This document shows, piece by piece, positions 13,547-27,764 of a DNA stretch of 64,000 nt (within the stretch, counting starts at the first letter, position 1; each line of letters opens with the position of its first letter). The notes below the pieces were generated by a model, which saw nothing but the letters and a program-made list of their open reading frames with translations, made no database searches and was not told the DNA's origin. The position numbers and the translations under genes are program-made. The stretch is from Erythroxylum novogranatense (Eukaryota > Streptophyta > Magnoliopsida > Malpighiales > Erythroxylaceae), in NCBI GenBank assembly GCA_029891385.1, contig CM057228.1, positions 24,610,809-24,674,808 on the forward strand, read 5' to 3'.

Positions 13547-14652
13547 TTTATGTGGTATCAGATCCCAGAATTACTATCTTACATGGGCATTTTCTGATAT
13601 GTGTCAAGTTACATGCATTCTAGTCATGTCATAGCAGACGGTAGCGACTGATGCCTAGTCTGAGTCACATAAGTATGAGTCACACGCATGAGCATGTGTT
13701 AAGTGCTTAAGTTGATTGAAATGGTGAGAAAAGTGAAAGTATGTCAGAATGTGAGAAAATGGAAGTTGTGGATATTTAGAAATAAAAAATAGTATATGGT
13801 TCAACATGATTAATATAGAACCATTACAATTGTATTGGTGGATGTATTATTGAATATGACACCAAGATTGTACTATGATGATATATCCTCGAATATGATA
13901 TAAATGTGAACGTATTGTCATGAATCGTTTGAGGAAAATAGGGATATGAGTAGAAATGAGGAGATTAAAGTATATAACCAGATGGTAATGAAAACATAAA
14001 TTTGTTATGATCGTAAGAGGATGCATTTGGAACCGAAATGGTTATATGCTTATCAGTGACAAGATTTTAAAATTCAGTATAAGAAGATATTAGGGGAATT
14101 AAGACCAGAATTTCAAAATGGTTATGCATCAATAATTCTAGATTGATTGAGGATACATATATGGGAGAAGAAATAGACATAATTGACTTTACATGAGATA
14201 AATGATGCGTGCTAAGGAGAAAGTTAGAAATGCATATAAGATAGGATCTTGTAAGAATGAGAAAGAGGTAAGCAAAAGCCCAAAGTTCAGTTAATTGTTA
14301 TTGTGAGTACATATTTGATAATGGGATTATCATGAAAAGTGAGATTATTGGGCATATGGATATTATTTGTGTGGGGTAATATGTGAACCAATCTAAGACT
14401 TATTGAATATTGTTAGTCATAGTTCCCATAGTTCAAAGTCTATGATGAATTGGAATAATAGATGCAAGTGCAAATAGTGATCAATAGAGGATAGATTGAG
14501 GTTATTAATGATGTTACTATGAGTGATAAATTTTGTGAAAAAGAAAAAGGGCTCGATCGTGGCACAGTCCCCAAGATCGAGGACAGATACAAAAGAAAAT
14601 TTGTTGTCTTGAATCAAATGAGATTAAGGTATCTTGAATGTGAGTTACTAAT
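13547..14652 (+). other. interior of plus-strand family A element, left part, with PBS
   Basis: The PBS TGGTATCAGATCCCAG is at 13553-13568, six bases after the LTR end. The first ~200 bases match the minus-strand interiors next to 6445 and 55040. The rest is AT-rich, rich in ATG and GA, and has no pol or gag motif. The block ends where the chromovirus array begins at 14653 and appears to resume at 33045. The open frames at 14417-14833 are not convincing, since the longest runs into the inserted LTR. Confidence 0.7.
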
Positions 14653-14866
14653 TATTGGGCCCCGTTTCCGAAGCCCAACGATCGGACCGAAGACGAAAAC
14701 ATATATGAATTTCCAAGTTCCTTTACCTGGAAACCACCAAGGAGAAATTCCTCCTTGGCATGACTTCTCAGCCCAAGGGCGGACCTACACGACGGAAACA
14801 CAAATTCCCCCAAAGACTTCTTCACAATGGTAGCTCTTAGTCTCTAGCTCAATTAGAAATAAGAAC

Positions 14867-16293
14867 TGTAAGTGTAAGTCGACTTGTGTGCTTATGCAAG
14901 GCGACTTACACATGTCCAGTACCGATAAGTCGACTTGTACATTGGGTAAGTCGACTTATTCAAGGACGGTACTGTTAATTTGTGCCCTAAAGGCAATCCC
15001 CTTTAGCGCGTTTTATTCAAAGTCGTGTGCAGACTTTATGAATAAATAAAGAAAGGCATATTTCATTAATTTGATGTTCATGAACATTGTTTATGAATTG
15101 ATATTGATCTTTAAATCAATTAATGAAGTCCATGATATATGACATAGCATGAAGGAAATTATGATGTGATCATACTATCGAGATTCCTATCATGTGCAAT
15201 TATGTCAAGATTCAAATTATCCTAGTCATAGGATTAACGAGAATGAACATCGTTAATCCGGATAGACTAGTTTCATATCATACTACTTGATTGGATCAAG
15301 CGGTGGATCTCGTAAACCGTAAATATTGAGATATTTAGATTTGACATGTGGATGCTTACTAACAAAGTAGTAAGTACATCGATGACCTGCCATGAGATCA
15401 TCACATGAATGTCCTATTTAAATGTCGGTGATAATCTTATCATAAGAATGGTGCAAGTATCCTTAGACTTGAGGTACTCAAGGATATCTTGATCTCGATT
15501 CTGCTTTGACTCCATTCCTTGTTGCCTTCCGGAGGTTACTCATAGGGTGGTGCTTGGGTGCAGTTTGAGGTATTCAAAGGTAATTGAGTAGCCAATAAAG
15601 GATTCATCACTCGTGATAGCGTAAGAGATACCCATGGCCTCTTGTCGGGATCATTACTTGAAATCTCTCGCCGAGTAGATGTGTCATGAAGACCGCCTTC
15701 CTTGACATATTAAGTAATGAGTCCTAAGACGAGAACCGATATCACTGGGCTAGACTCGCCTAGTAAGAGTTGACACTTGACCATACTCATAACCAAGTGG
15801 GGTATAGGATGGTGAAAGGACTAATTGCATTGCTTATTGTCATGGAAGGGTTCGTGATCCGGTTCGTGATGAATTCATCAAACCAATTACTTTCCGGTCA
15901 ATCGAGGGTCATGATGTGTTGCTAGACGCCGCCATGACTTGCTCAGATTAATTGTTAATCTAAGTGGCCAACATAACCGGAACCTAAAGGGTCACACGAT
16001 AAGAGTGTTTCAGAGAATCAGTAAAATAGTATTGGACTGAGTTCCAATTATGGAGAGCATTAGGATTAAATGGATCCCGATGAGATCGAGATATGTCCCG
16101 ATGAGATCGCGACATCGATATTGCTAAAAAAGGTTTTCGGTGGTTTTTCCATGCCGGGGCCCGGTAGGACCGACCCCAGTGTGACTGGACTACTTTAGCA
16201 ATATATATACATATATATATATATGATTAATATATATATATATATATATACATGGGTGCACGTGGATGAAGGAGGAGAGGCTTTAGCATTTTA

Positions 16294-16328
<35 letters not shown>

Positions 16329-16804
16329 GCTAAAACGTGGAAAGCATTCCACCATTAGCATTTAATGCTTTTAAAGTGTTAAAGACACTTGGCTCATGAT
16401 GAGAGAGGTATATAATCGTTGGTTTAAAAGGAGAAAACTATGGATGAAGGTCGTGGGTTTTAAAAAGAGTTTTAAAACTTAAGTTTTGGTCTCTTCTTCA
16501 TCCTCTCGCATCAAGCTTCTCTCCTTTCAAGCTACCTTCTTCTCCATTGTTCCAAGCTCTCTATAGGACAAAGGTAAGGTCTAGCAGCCTTTAATTTGTT
16601 CTAGCTATTCCCGGGTCAAAGGGGTTTGTCCCGGTTAGGTTTTCTGATCTCTGCGTGGATACCTTTAGAGATAGTCTCTATTGGCTATTCTGGTTTGAGT
16701 CTTCATACCGACACCTGGATCCTGGCTTTCGGGAAGGTCCCGGTAACAAAATTTTTGTTTTTTCGCTGCTGGAGCATGTGATGTTCCTCCCGGGATTTTC
16801 CAAC
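14867..16804 (+). repeat. family D 5' LTR
   Basis: 1938 bp. The first ~90 bases carry AAGTCGACTT palindromes at 14876, 14927 and 14948 and a degenerate one near 14898. TA runs lie at 16199-16250 and 16298-16325. A TATATAAT box at 16409-16416 is followed by AAAG/GTAAGG at 16574. It ends GGGATTTTCCAACA. Confidence 0.87.
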
Positions 16805-17929
16805 AGTAGTATCAGAGCCGCTTGTGTCGTGTATGAAGCTAAAACCCTAGCTAGGTCAGAATTCCTATTTGAATTTGTAGCTGATGCATCTGATCTGTTT
16901 GAATTTCGATTCTATATAGAGTTATGTTTTTTGAAATTTTTCTGCCCAGATTTGTTCATAACATGTTATAGAATATGTCTGTGAAAGATGAGAATTTATC
17001 GATTTGATTTGATATAGTTTTGCTAATATATTCCCTTAGGTTCTAGATGCTGTTTTTTGACAGATTCTGTGAACAGGCATGACTTTAAATTCGATAATAA
17101 ATTCTGAAATTTTTTTTTTCGGATTTTCCTTCACCTATATGTCTCTAAGATATTTATTAATGTCTATGAGAAAGGAAAATTGTTTTCAAGGTGATTTACT
17201 ATTTATTTTCGAATTTATTGTGTGCTGTTGGGAATTTCTGTGTTAGTGAACACAGATTCTGAATCAGTTTTGTTGCTTAGGTTGATTGAGTTTTTGATGG
17301 CTATAAATCCTGAAACAATTCATGAAGCATGTTCTGAACATGTAGGAACCTATGTAATTTTCTCAAAATTTATTGAAATTGTTTCAATGATCATTTCGAA
17401 CAATATGCAGAACTGGGCAGTTTTGTGAAAATTGCTGGGACTGTTTTGCTTGGCATGATTGTTTGTGTAATTTTCAGTTCCAATGCTTTGGACCATTTTT
17501 AATGTGATTAGAAATGTGTTATCTTGATGTGGTATGCTTTCCAAACTGAATTTCTTGAAATTGGTTTTCCAATAATTTTCGGATGTCAAATAGGTCACAT
17601 TAGTGTCTCGTTAGTATATTTCGTTGTCTTGATTGTTTTGGCCGTCACAAATTTTTGTGACAAGTGCCGAAGTAGTTTTGATAGTGTGTAGACTAACTAG
17701 AGATGCTTAGGGTGATTATTTGATGTTTTTGAATTATGTGGAATTCTAAGTGATTAATAGTGGATTAACTGTTTCAAGATTTTCAGATAGTATGACTATA
17801 TGGCAAGCATGATACAATGAAAATGTTTCATTAGCACATCAATATAAAGGATAATATACTTAGTATATTGGTATTGTGAATTGAAAATGCACAGATTGAG
17901 AAATTAGCCGATTTGTTAGCAATTCTTAG
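16805..17929 (+). other. family D interior, non-coding
   Basis: It begins with a PBS-like string GTAGTATCAGAGCCGC, a one-base variant of the usual TGGTATCAGAGC. The 1.1 kb that follow are T-rich on the plus strand with no pol motif. The longest frames (about 109 and 82 codons) start in the LTR or lack any recognised motif. I could not see a convincing polypurine tract before the right LTR. Confidence 0.7.
16806..16820 (+). promoter_or_regulatory. primer binding site of family D
   Basis: AGTATCAGAGC matches the initiator-Met tRNA complement except at one base, and it starts within five bases of the LTR end. Confidence 0.7.
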
Positions 17930-19376
<1,447 letters not shown>

Positions 19377-19810
19377 AGAACCACCTCAAACAAAGCTCTG
19401 TGGACCAAGATATACTTAAGAAATCGTAGTGGGTTTATAGCCCACTCATGCCCTCCAAAACTACCCATCACTTCCTTTGCATCAAACATTCTGGATTTAA
19501 ATCCAATGGTTACCAACTTTTGTGGAGAGGTAGTTAAGCATTTCATAAATCCAACGCCTCAAGAATCGCTTAATTCGGAGGTCGGACGAAGAAGTTATGA
19601 TCGAACGACTCCGATAAGCTCATGTCCTCATTCCAACTGAACATGTTTTGGAGCAAATGCCATAAATTTTTATACAAATGTTCAATTTCTTTCGTTCTTA
19701 TTCCATTGGAAAGAAGACATCAAGATCTACAACTTCTATTAGAGGCCTTGAATCGAGATTCAGCCTCTAAACTAGCAAAAATCACAAATTACTGTAGCTC
19801 ACCCGAGGCT

Positions 19811-19897
19811 GTCCGTTAAACGGACACAGACTGGCAAAACAGCTCCAAAACGTCCGAGAAAGTCCGTTAAACGGACATCCATGTCCGTTTAACGGAC
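19811..19897. repeat. GTCCGTTTAACGGAC palindrome cluster, left chromovirus LTR
   Basis: Three 15-bp near-perfect palindromes at 19811-19825, 19862-19876 and 19883-19897. The last two are separated by ATCCAT and together form a larger inverted repeat. The matching LTR has a fourth, degenerate copy. Confidence 0.9.
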
Positions 19898-20261
19898 ACG
19901 CACTGCCCAAACCCTCCAAAACTCCTTCTAAAGCCTTTCCAAAGCTTCCAAGCTCCAACCTAACCCCATATATATTCATAGTCACCCCAAATTCCACTCT
20001 TCAAATACATCCCAACTCCAACATGCTATTCTAACACCATAAAAACCACTCCAAACACATCCAACAATATCAAACAACATTGAATTCAACTCCAAATCAT
20101 TCATCACATATATTCAACCCAACATCCACAAATTATCCTTCTAACACTAGCCAAGGATAAACCTATACAGCATTCTCAAACCCCACCATCCTAGCACAAC
20201 AACATCAACCAATATTATTTACAAAACTCGTCTAGTACCAATCACAAAGACAATTCTCAAG

Positions 20262-20294
<33 letters not shown>

Positions 20295-22078
20295 GATATA
20301 TTTATTCAACACATTTAAGGTTTGCGAAGGTTACCGTTCAAGCATAATGAACTTCTAAGTTCTTCATTCATTTCCACTTCAAAAGAAGAGTTCATACAAT
20401 ATTCTCATTCATAGCTTTAGTAACATATTGACAATACATCATAAACCTTTACAAGAATTTCAAAAATACAACTGATGATTCATGATCAATATGCTTGTAA
20501 AGCTATCAAAACCTAACTACACTTCTAATGCAAAAGCTAAATCCCACTCGATCATCAAAATGCTCAAGGATTCACCGATCTTCTCGATCCGCACCGAGGG
20601 AGGAAAATATAAATGAGCTTGACATTTCAAATGGCTAAAACATTTCTAGCCATTGGCTTCGAGCCACACAACCAATCCAAAGACACATATACACAACTAT
20701 TCACAATGACAATCTCAAATCATATGCATTGCATAAACAATTCAATTATCAAAATTCATACACATCTCATAATCATCACAGTTCGGATATGGTCCAATTC
20801 AAGATGCAACTTGTCACATCATAATGCAAATGCACATCAAATGGCTCGAGGGTCCCGTGAAAAAAACGATGAAACCGAAGTTAACATCGTGAACGAAATG
20901 AGTCCATTTCGGATCTCATAGGCCACAAACGGGCTGCCGGGAGAAGGCATTAGGTCAACGTCGACGTGACTACGAAACGGTTTCCTCTTACCCAAACACA
21001 CTCAAGTTTTATGCTCAAATCATCCATTCATGTACAAAATGCCAAAATTCAATTAATGGTATGATAATCAGAATGTCAAGCATTTATAAATGCATAACAT
21101 GTCAAATTCCCAATTCCATTGTTTTAGCATGCACATATACACCTTAAGATCAACATTTCAACAAGTCATACAAATCATTTAACATATAATACACACATCA
21201 TGCATTTGCCCACATCACACAATAACTAGAAAGATTTTACCCACCTTATAAAATCTTGAAATTTCCAAGATTAATGGCTTCCCTCTTCTTGCTCTTGGAT
21301 AGCCCTTTGATTTCCTAAAACATAAACAACAATCAACAATTTACCATCTCCTCTTAAAATTTCGAAATTCCCCTTTTTAAAACCCTAAAATTTGACATAA
21401 CCCACTTCAAGCTTCAATCTAACCTAATCATACATCCTATAGGTTAGAAAACTCAACCTTTAAAAAAAAATCCAAAAACCCTAAGAATCACTATTCATCT
21501 TCTTCTTCACTACCACTTTCTCTCTCTAAACTTTTCTCCATCACAACTCTACCTATCTCTTCAACTATCAAGAAGAAAAGTAAAAGATCTTACCTTAGAA
21601 ACTTGCCTTCCTCCTTTAATCCACAAAGTCTCTTCTTTTCCCCCTTGGATTTTCCTTCTCTCTCCTTCCTCTTCTTTTTCGTTTTCTTCTCCTTCTCTTG
21701 GTGGTTCACGAAAATGCTACTCCTTTCCCTCTAATTTTTATCTTTTATTTAAACTAACACCACTTACTTACTCTTCATTAAAAGCCCTCCCTCCTCTTGG
21801 GCTTTCCAAGGGCTTCAAACCCTTTTTCCACTTAGGCTCATTCAACTATTTAATTCCAACTCTTCCATTCATTCAAGACACTAACTACTCCCTCTAACTT
21901 ACATTTAATACTCACTTATCGCATTAATCCCACTTCACCTACTACCTCAATTCGAATTCAATTTCTATTTCTTTTTCTTAAATTCTAATTAAAGACCAAT
22001 TCTATATGTTAAATTTTTTTTAAGCTATCAATCAAGCATAAAGAACCAATTAAACAATTTAAACAATTAAAACAAGGT

Positions 22079-23531
22079 CTAACAACTCTCCTCCCCTAAA
22101 AGAATTTCGTCCTCCAAATTCTTACTTGAAACATCGAAGAGAATCGGATATTTCTCCTTCATCGCTTCTAAAGGCTCCCACGTTGCCTCCTCTGTCGAAT
22201 GGTTCCGCCATAAGACTTTAACTAGTTTTACAACCTTATTCCTTAAAAATTTTTCCTTCGAATCTAGGACCTCTACTGGTTGCTCCTCATAAGTCAAATC
22301 CTCTCTGAGCTGAACTTCCGAAGGTTGAACTATGTGCAAAGGATCTGATCGATATCTCCTTAGCATCGACACATGAAAAACATTGTGAATCTTAGACAAC
22401 TCCGATGGCAAAGCCAATTTGTAAGCTAAAGGCCCAATCCTTTCAATGATCTCATAGGGGCCTATATACCTCGGACTCAGTTTGCCTTTCTTACCGAACC
22501 TCAAAACTCCTTTCCACGGAGAAGCTCTAAGAAACACTTTGTCCCTCACTTCAAATTCCATCTCTTTTCTGTGCGCATCTTCATAACTCTTCATCCGATC
22601 TTGAGCTGCTTTCATTCTCTGCTTCACCAATTTAATCTTATCAACGGTTACCTGTACCAATTCAGGCCCTACTAGCCTTCTCTCACCTTCTTCATCCCAA
22701 CAAATAGGAGTTCTACACCTCCTACCATAAAGAGCTTCATATGGTGCCATCTGAATTCCCGAATGATAGGAATTATTATGTTTAATTCTATTAAAGGTAA
22801 ATGATCGTCCCATGAGCCTTTAAAGTCCATAACACAAGCTCTCAACATTGCCTCCAAAGTCCTAATCGTTCTCTCCGATTGTCCATCGGCCATGGATGGA
22901 AAGTCGTACTAAAATTTAACTTAGTTCCCAAAGCCTCCTGCAGACTTTCCCAAAACCTAGAGGTAAACCGGGATCCCTATCCGAGACTATCGAACTTGGA
23001 ATCCCATGTAGTCTTATGATCTCATCCATGTATTTCTTAGCCAACACACTCAACTAATCCGTCTGCCTAATTGGCAAGAAATGAGCGGACTTGGTTAGCC
23101 TATCCACAATCACCCAAATTGCATCATGCTTCCTACTGGTTCTTGGCAATCCCATCAAGAAATCCATCATAATCTTCTCCCATTTCCATTCCGAATCGAT
23201 AAAGGTTTAAGCTTGTTCGAAGGTGCTTGGTGCTCACTTTAACTTGTCGGGCACACTAAGCATCTTTAGCATATTCTGCAAATTCTGTTTTCATCCCTTT
23301 CCACCAGAAATGCTCCTTCAAATCTCTATACATTCTCGTACTTCCTGGGTGCATCGCATAAGGCGCATTATGTGCCTCATCCAAAATTTCATCTTTCAAC
23401 TCCTGCATATCAGGAATACACAGTCTGTTACCTACTACCATCAATCCATCTTCCTTGACCTCTACCTCAGAAGGTTTACCATCCCTTATTTCTTTTCTGA
23501 GCTTGCTCAAGTACTCATCCTATTTCTGTAA
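22079..23531 (-). pseudogene. chromovirus copy 1: integrase and chromodomain, broken
   Basis: The minus-strand frames carry the integrase zinc-finger start (Ala-His...His-Pro-Gly at 23256-23510), fragments of the DDE core (Asn-Gly-Gln-Ser-Glu near 22870) and, in one 244-codon frame, the GPY/F module (Gly-Pro-Tyr-Glu-Ile-Ile) followed by a chromodomain that ends Trp-Glu-Pro-Leu-Glu. Integrase would insert the cDNA and the chromodomain would steer it to heterochromatin marks. The frame breaks near 23250, in the core around 22900-23200, and near 22800 where the copy 2 codons for Phe-Ala-Tyr-Asn-Asn are disrupted. The stop codon lies in the LTR start (TGT TAG). Confidence 0.85.
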
Positions 23532-23678
23532 CTCCTTAATCTTATCATTCAATACTGGCCTGACTCTAAAGTTAGCCAATATACAATCCGATTTAGCTTG
23601 TGTCAACATCACTCCAAATTTGGCTAATTCCTTCAACAAAGGAAAATACACTGCTCCACATGTGCCATAGTCGACTTT

Positions 23679-24068
23679 TCACTCGGTAAGATCCGCCACT
23701 ACATTAGCTTTCCCCGGATGGTAATCAATCATCAAGTCATAATCCTTTAACAGCTCCAACCATCTTCTCTGTCTCAAATTCAATTCTTTCTGGCTCATTA
23801 AATACTTCAAACTCTTGTGATCGGTAAATAACCTAGTGGTAACTCCATACAGGTAATGTCTCCAAATCTTCAACGCAAAAATTATGGCAGCTAACTCCAA
23901 GTCATGCGTCGGATAATTCATCTCATAAGGTTTCAATTGCCTTGAAGCATAGGCAATAACCTTACCTCCTTGCATCAGTACACAGCCTAACCCCTTCCTA
24001 GAGGCATCACTATACACTATATATCCATCATTACCCGAAGGCAAAGTCAAAACTGGTGCACTCGTCAA
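23679..24068 (-). pseudogene. chromovirus copy 1: RNase H domain
   Basis: A 129-codon frame holds the whole Ty3 RNase H core: Tyr-Ser-Asp-Ala-Ser, then His-Asp-Leu-Glu-Leu-Ala-Ala, then Phe-Thr-Asp-His-Lys-Ser-Leu, and finally Tyr-His-Pro-Gly-Lys-Ala-Asn. It would degrade the RNA strand during reverse transcription. The equivalent segment of copy 2 reads on through Ala-Asp-Ala-Leu-Ser-Arg-Lys, but here a frameshift near 23690 ends the frame after Val-Val-Ala-Asp. Another break separates it from the RT near 24090. Confidence 0.88.
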
Positions 24069-24545
24069 TCGATACTTAAGCTCCTCAAAGCTCTTCTAGC
24101 ATTCATCAGTCCATACAAACTTCTGGTCCTTCCTAGTCAACTTGGTAAGTGGAGCTGCTATTATAGAGAAGCCCTCCACGAACCTCCTGTAATATCCAGC
24201 TAAACCAAAAAAACTCCTCAATTCTGCTATATTCTTCGGTGCTTCCCATTTCACAACTGCTTCTATCTTTCGGGGTCCACATGCACCAGTGTTCAAATCA
24301 CATGTCCAAGAAACACTACTTCCCTTAGCCAGAATTCACATTTGTCGAACTTAGCATATAATTCGTTCTTCCTCAAAGTCTCCAAGGCAATCCTCAACTG
24401 TTCCTCATGCTCCTTGTCACTCTTAGAATAAACCAATATATCATCTATAAAAACAATGATAAATTGGTCTAAGAAGGATTTAAAAACCCTATTCATTAAG
24501 TCCATGAAAGCTGCCGGCGCATTCGTCAATCCAAATGACATAACC

Positions 24546-25316
24546 TGTAACATCCCGTTACTGTCATTAAGGGTATAATGGTAATTTTGGGACGGACTGA
24601 TAGGATTTCACTGCATACACTGACTGAGCATGCTACTGGCCTCTAATCATAGAGGAACTGGTCTACCGCATATGCATATATTCATAGGTACATGCATTCA
24701 TGATTTTCCGGTATTTAATTGTAAATTAGAATTGACTGGAAACTGACTGGATTGTGGGGGACTGATTGAGAAATTAGAGTAATTGAGTGTAATTGACTGA
24801 TTTAATACTGTTTATGAGTGATTGGTAATTTATAGAGGCCTATAGAAAATTTTCGTGAAATTCGGGAGAAAATGCCCGGACCGAAAATTTTGGGTGATCG
24901 ATCGATCGATCAGATAATATTGAAAGAACTGTCGATGGCGATGGAAAAATTAGAATTTGGTGATAGGAAATAAATATGTTGAGCCATTGAAATTTTGAGA
25001 CCGAAATTTAGATCGATATGGAGACCTGTGTCTATAAATAGCTAGGGTTGAGATTTTGGGGAAAAGGTTCAAGCATTTCATTGTTTCTCTTCTCCTTCCC
25101 CTTCGGCGTTCGACGATCCCTCCCCATTGGTGAGTCTTGCTATTTCTCCCTTTGGTTTTCCCTTCTATTGTGCTTAGCCAACTGATTTATGTTATATTGT
25201 GATTTAACTACTGCGATGCCATGTGGATATTAGTAGAACTGTTCTAGTAGTTCACCTTTATCGTGGGATACACGTCGGGTACCCCAATGTGTACCCTACG
25301 GTGAGGGGGCGCTACA
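24546..25316 (+). mobile_element. solo LTR, family E
   Basis: A 771-bp sequence from TGTAACATCCCGTTAC to GGGGGCGCTACA, flanked by the perfect duplication TAACC (24541-24545 and 25317-25321), with no interior and no partner. It contains TATAAATA at 25033-25040 and TTG/GTGAGT at 25130. It interrupts the chromovirus RT frame. Its first half resembles the U3 part of the family A variant at 55046-55695 (GGTAA...TTTTCCGG, CCCGGACCG). Solo LTRs are left when the two LTRs of an element recombine. Confidence 0.93.
25033..25040 (+). promoter_or_regulatory. TATA box of solo LTR E
   Basis: TATAAATA in a good context, about 95 bases before a GTGAGT donor-like site. This is a typical LTR promoter arrangement. 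Confidence 0.6.
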
Positions 25317-25748
25317 TAACCAGAAACTCAAAGTGGCCATACCGAATTCTGAAAGCAGTCTTGGACACATCCGACTCCTTTATCCTCAATTGGTGGTAAC
25401 CCGATCTCAAATCTATCTTAGAAAAGACTCTCGCCCCTTGCAACTGATCAAACAAATTGTCGATGCGGGGAGCGGATATCTATTCTTGATAGTGACATGG
25501 TTGAGCTTTCGGTAGTCCACACACATCCTTAACGATCTGTCTTTCTTCTTTACAAAATGGACCGGAGCTCCCCATGGCGAAGAACTCGGCCTAATGTAAC
25601 CCTTCTCTAATAAATCTTCCAATTGCTCCTTAAGCTCCTTCAACTCTGCCGGAGCCATTCTATAAGGCGGGATCGAAATTGGCATTGAGCCCGGAAGAAG
25701 CTCAACAGGAAATTCAATTTCCCTAGGCAGCGGTAGTCCTGGTAATTC

Positions 25749-26414
25749 CTATGGAAAGACATCCGGGAATTCCCTGACCACAGGTATTTCCTCTAATTTC
25801 CCTCCATCTGCCCTTGTGTCTACCACGTAGGCCAAAAACGCTTCACCTCCTTTTCTCATCAAATTTTCCACTGTCAAAGCCGAAACCATTCTAATCGGAC
25901 TCGCCTTTCTGTCCCCCATGAACACTACCTTTCTGCCATTGCCTACTTCAAACTCCACCGTCTTGTGCTTACAATCCAACTTGGCATTGTACTTCTCCAA
26001 AGTGTCCATCCCCAAAATTACATCTAATCCGCTCATCCTCAAAGACATTAAATCCATCACTAATCGCTCCTCTCCAACGAATATCTCACAGTCTCTATAT
26101 ACTTGACTAATAATAATACATTGACCGATTGGAGTACTCACCATTAAAGGAGTATCCAATGGGCTCAATTCCCTACCAACCACAGTTCTACTCAAAGACA
26201 CAAACGAGTGGGTAGAACCCGGATCAATCAAAACAATAACATCTTTAGCAAAAAGTTTAATCATACCAGTCACGACTTCCGGAGCTGTCTTAGCATCTTC
26301 CTTTGTCATAGCAAACACTCTAGCTGGAGCTTGTCCCCTCGGTCTCCCTGGAGGGTTCACTTTTCTGACTGCATCAAAACTTCTACCGCTACCTCGACAT
26401 CGCTCAGGTCCCAC
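25749..26414 (-). pseudogene. chromovirus copy 1: aspartic protease region
   Basis: A 221-codon frame with Leu-Ile-Asp-Pro-Gly-Ser-Thr-His-Ser-Phe at residues 62-71, the single active-site Asp being D64. The flap region follows, then Val-Ile-Leu-Gly-Met-Asp near residue 134. The Asp-Pro-Gly form in place of Asp-Ser/Thr-Gly is also seen in the old fossil at 9446-10433. It would cut the Gag-Pol precursor as a dimer. The frame ends with Glu-Phe-Pro-Asp-Val-Phe-Pro, the usual lead-in to the RT, at a stop near 25749. Upstream, the frame changes between the zinc knuckle and this segment. Confidence 0.87.
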
Positions 26415-26435
26415 TGTCTCAACCCTCTAGAGGCT

Positions 26436-27582
26436 TCAGATCCGACTCCTCTCCTGCCTCGGAGGTTGAGGACACTCTCTTGCCCTGTTCCCCTTCTCTC
26501 CACAGTTGAAACAGGCTCCAGTCAAACGGTAGCATTCCCCTTTATGGTGCCCGTCACAGTGCTCACACTTGGGGTTTGGCGGCCTATCCCCATCTCCTCT
26601 CCTACTACCTCCAGCCGTTGAGGCTTGATGTGAGGCAGTTCTCATTGACCTCGGTCTGCTTGCTCCACTGCTTTTTTCCTCTGACTGAGCAGGAAAAGTC
26701 CTGGCACTTCTCTCAGACATGGGAGCTCCACCTCCTCTTCTAAACTACTCTCTGCCTTTCCTCTTTTTACTGACAGCACTCTTGATATTCTCTACATTCT
26801 CCACCCTCAGTGCTGCTTCCACCAACTGCTGGAAGTCAGAGAAATTCTGTACTATCACCTTCTCTCTGATTGCCAGGTGCAGGCCTGACTCAAACCTTCG
26901 GCACTTGGCTGCTTCACTCAGCCCTAACTCCGCCGCATACCTGGACAACTGAGTGAACCGCCGCTCATACGCGCTAACTGTCATCTCTCTCTGAGTGAGG
27001 CTCAAGAATTCCCTCTGCTTCTGCTGAATATACACCTCAGACAGATACTTCTTCTTATAGACAGTGAGAAAGTCATCACATGCCAAAACCTGTGGCTTCA
27101 ACTGACTCCCTGGGACACTTTCCCACCAATGCAAGGCATCCCCCTGAAGCAGGCTCATAGCATACTCAACCTTCTCATCAACTTCACAATCCATCTGATC
27201 TAGGATCCTCTCTGTCTTTCAAAGCCAATTCTCAACTTCCTCTGGATCAGAGGTCCCAAAGAAATCTACTGCCCCAAATTTCCTTAACTTGTCGAACTGC
27301 TTTCTCTTCCTTGCCGGAGCCGGAGCGGAAGATTGTGACATCTGTCCCATAGCCTGAACAAATGCCTGGGTGAAAGCTTGGAACAATCTCGGATCCAAGG
27401 TAGGCACTTGTTCTCATGAACAGGCGACTCTGATCGTGGACCGAAAGCAGATCACTACCTTGCTCGACAGAAGCCTCAGCATTCACTGGGGCTACAGATT
27501 CATCCGTGCCCTCCTCTCTCGGTGGAGGGTCAGGTGCAACCGATCCTTGCATAATTCCTCGTGTTCTTCTACGAGGTGGCAT
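26436..27582 (-). pseudogene. chromovirus copy 1: gag (capsid and zinc knuckles), broken
   Basis: A start at 27582 opens with Met-Pro-Pro-Arg-Arg-Arg. The frame changes near 27400. An in-frame TGA stands at 27219, inside Glu-Asn-Trp-Leu-stop-Lys-Thr-Glu. The capsid core continues at 26745-27194 (Ala-Leu-His-Trp-Trp-Glu, Phe-Leu-Ser-Leu, Tyr-Glu-Arg-Arg-Phe). Two zinc knuckles lie near 26500-26570. The second keeps its three cysteines but has Asn where His is expected, so it may not bind zinc. Gag would form the virus-like particle in the cytoplasm. Basic stretches around the knuckles fit RNA binding. Confidence 0.87.
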
Positions 27583-27746
27583 CTCACTCCTTCAATAGAA
27601 ATACTAACGATTAGCTCACATTCTACATGTATGCATGATATGCAGGTCAATTAAGGCAAACCATCAATTTAAAATGCAAACAATTAGCACATAACACACA
27701 ATATATAGCACAACACATTTTACACCTAGGACACTTTAAAAGCCTA

Positions 27747-27762
27747 AGCTCTGATACCACAA
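27747..27762 (-). promoter_or_regulatory. primer binding site of chromovirus copy 1
   Basis: The minus strand reads TGTGGTATCAGAGCTT two bases from the LTR, an exact initiator-Met-type PBS. The stretch between it and the gag start (27583-27746) is an AT-rich leader with no other feature seen. Confidence 0.92.
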
Positions 27763-27764
27763 GA

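Larger units (their letters stand above)
24096..25685 (-). pseudogene. chromovirus copy 1: reverse transcriptase, split by solo LTR
   Basis: The N-terminal half (25413-25685) shows Ser-Pro-Trp-Gly-Ala-Pro-Val, Lys-Lys-Lys-Asp and Val-Asp-Tyr-Arg-Lys-Leu-Asn. The C-terminal half (24293-24553) shows Phe-Gly-Leu-Thr-Asn-Ala-Pro and the catalytic Phe-Ile-Asp-Asp-Ile-Leu-Val-Tyr-Ser. The RT connection follows at 24096-24296 ([10 protein letters not shown]). Solo LTR E (24546-25316) separates the two halves just before the Phe-Gly-Leu-Thr-Asn-Ala-Pro segment. Frame changes near 25410 and 24295 would also stop translation. Copy 2 shows the last part intact. Confidence 0.9.

Noticed and set aside
14519..14833. 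104-codon frame at the family A/chromovirus border
   Set aside because: It runs from family A interior into the chromovirus LTR, so it cannot be an ancestral gene.
14867..14960. GTCGAC sites taken as cloning linker contamination
   Set aside because: The palindromes recur with regular spacing in both LTRs of an element with a perfect target duplication.
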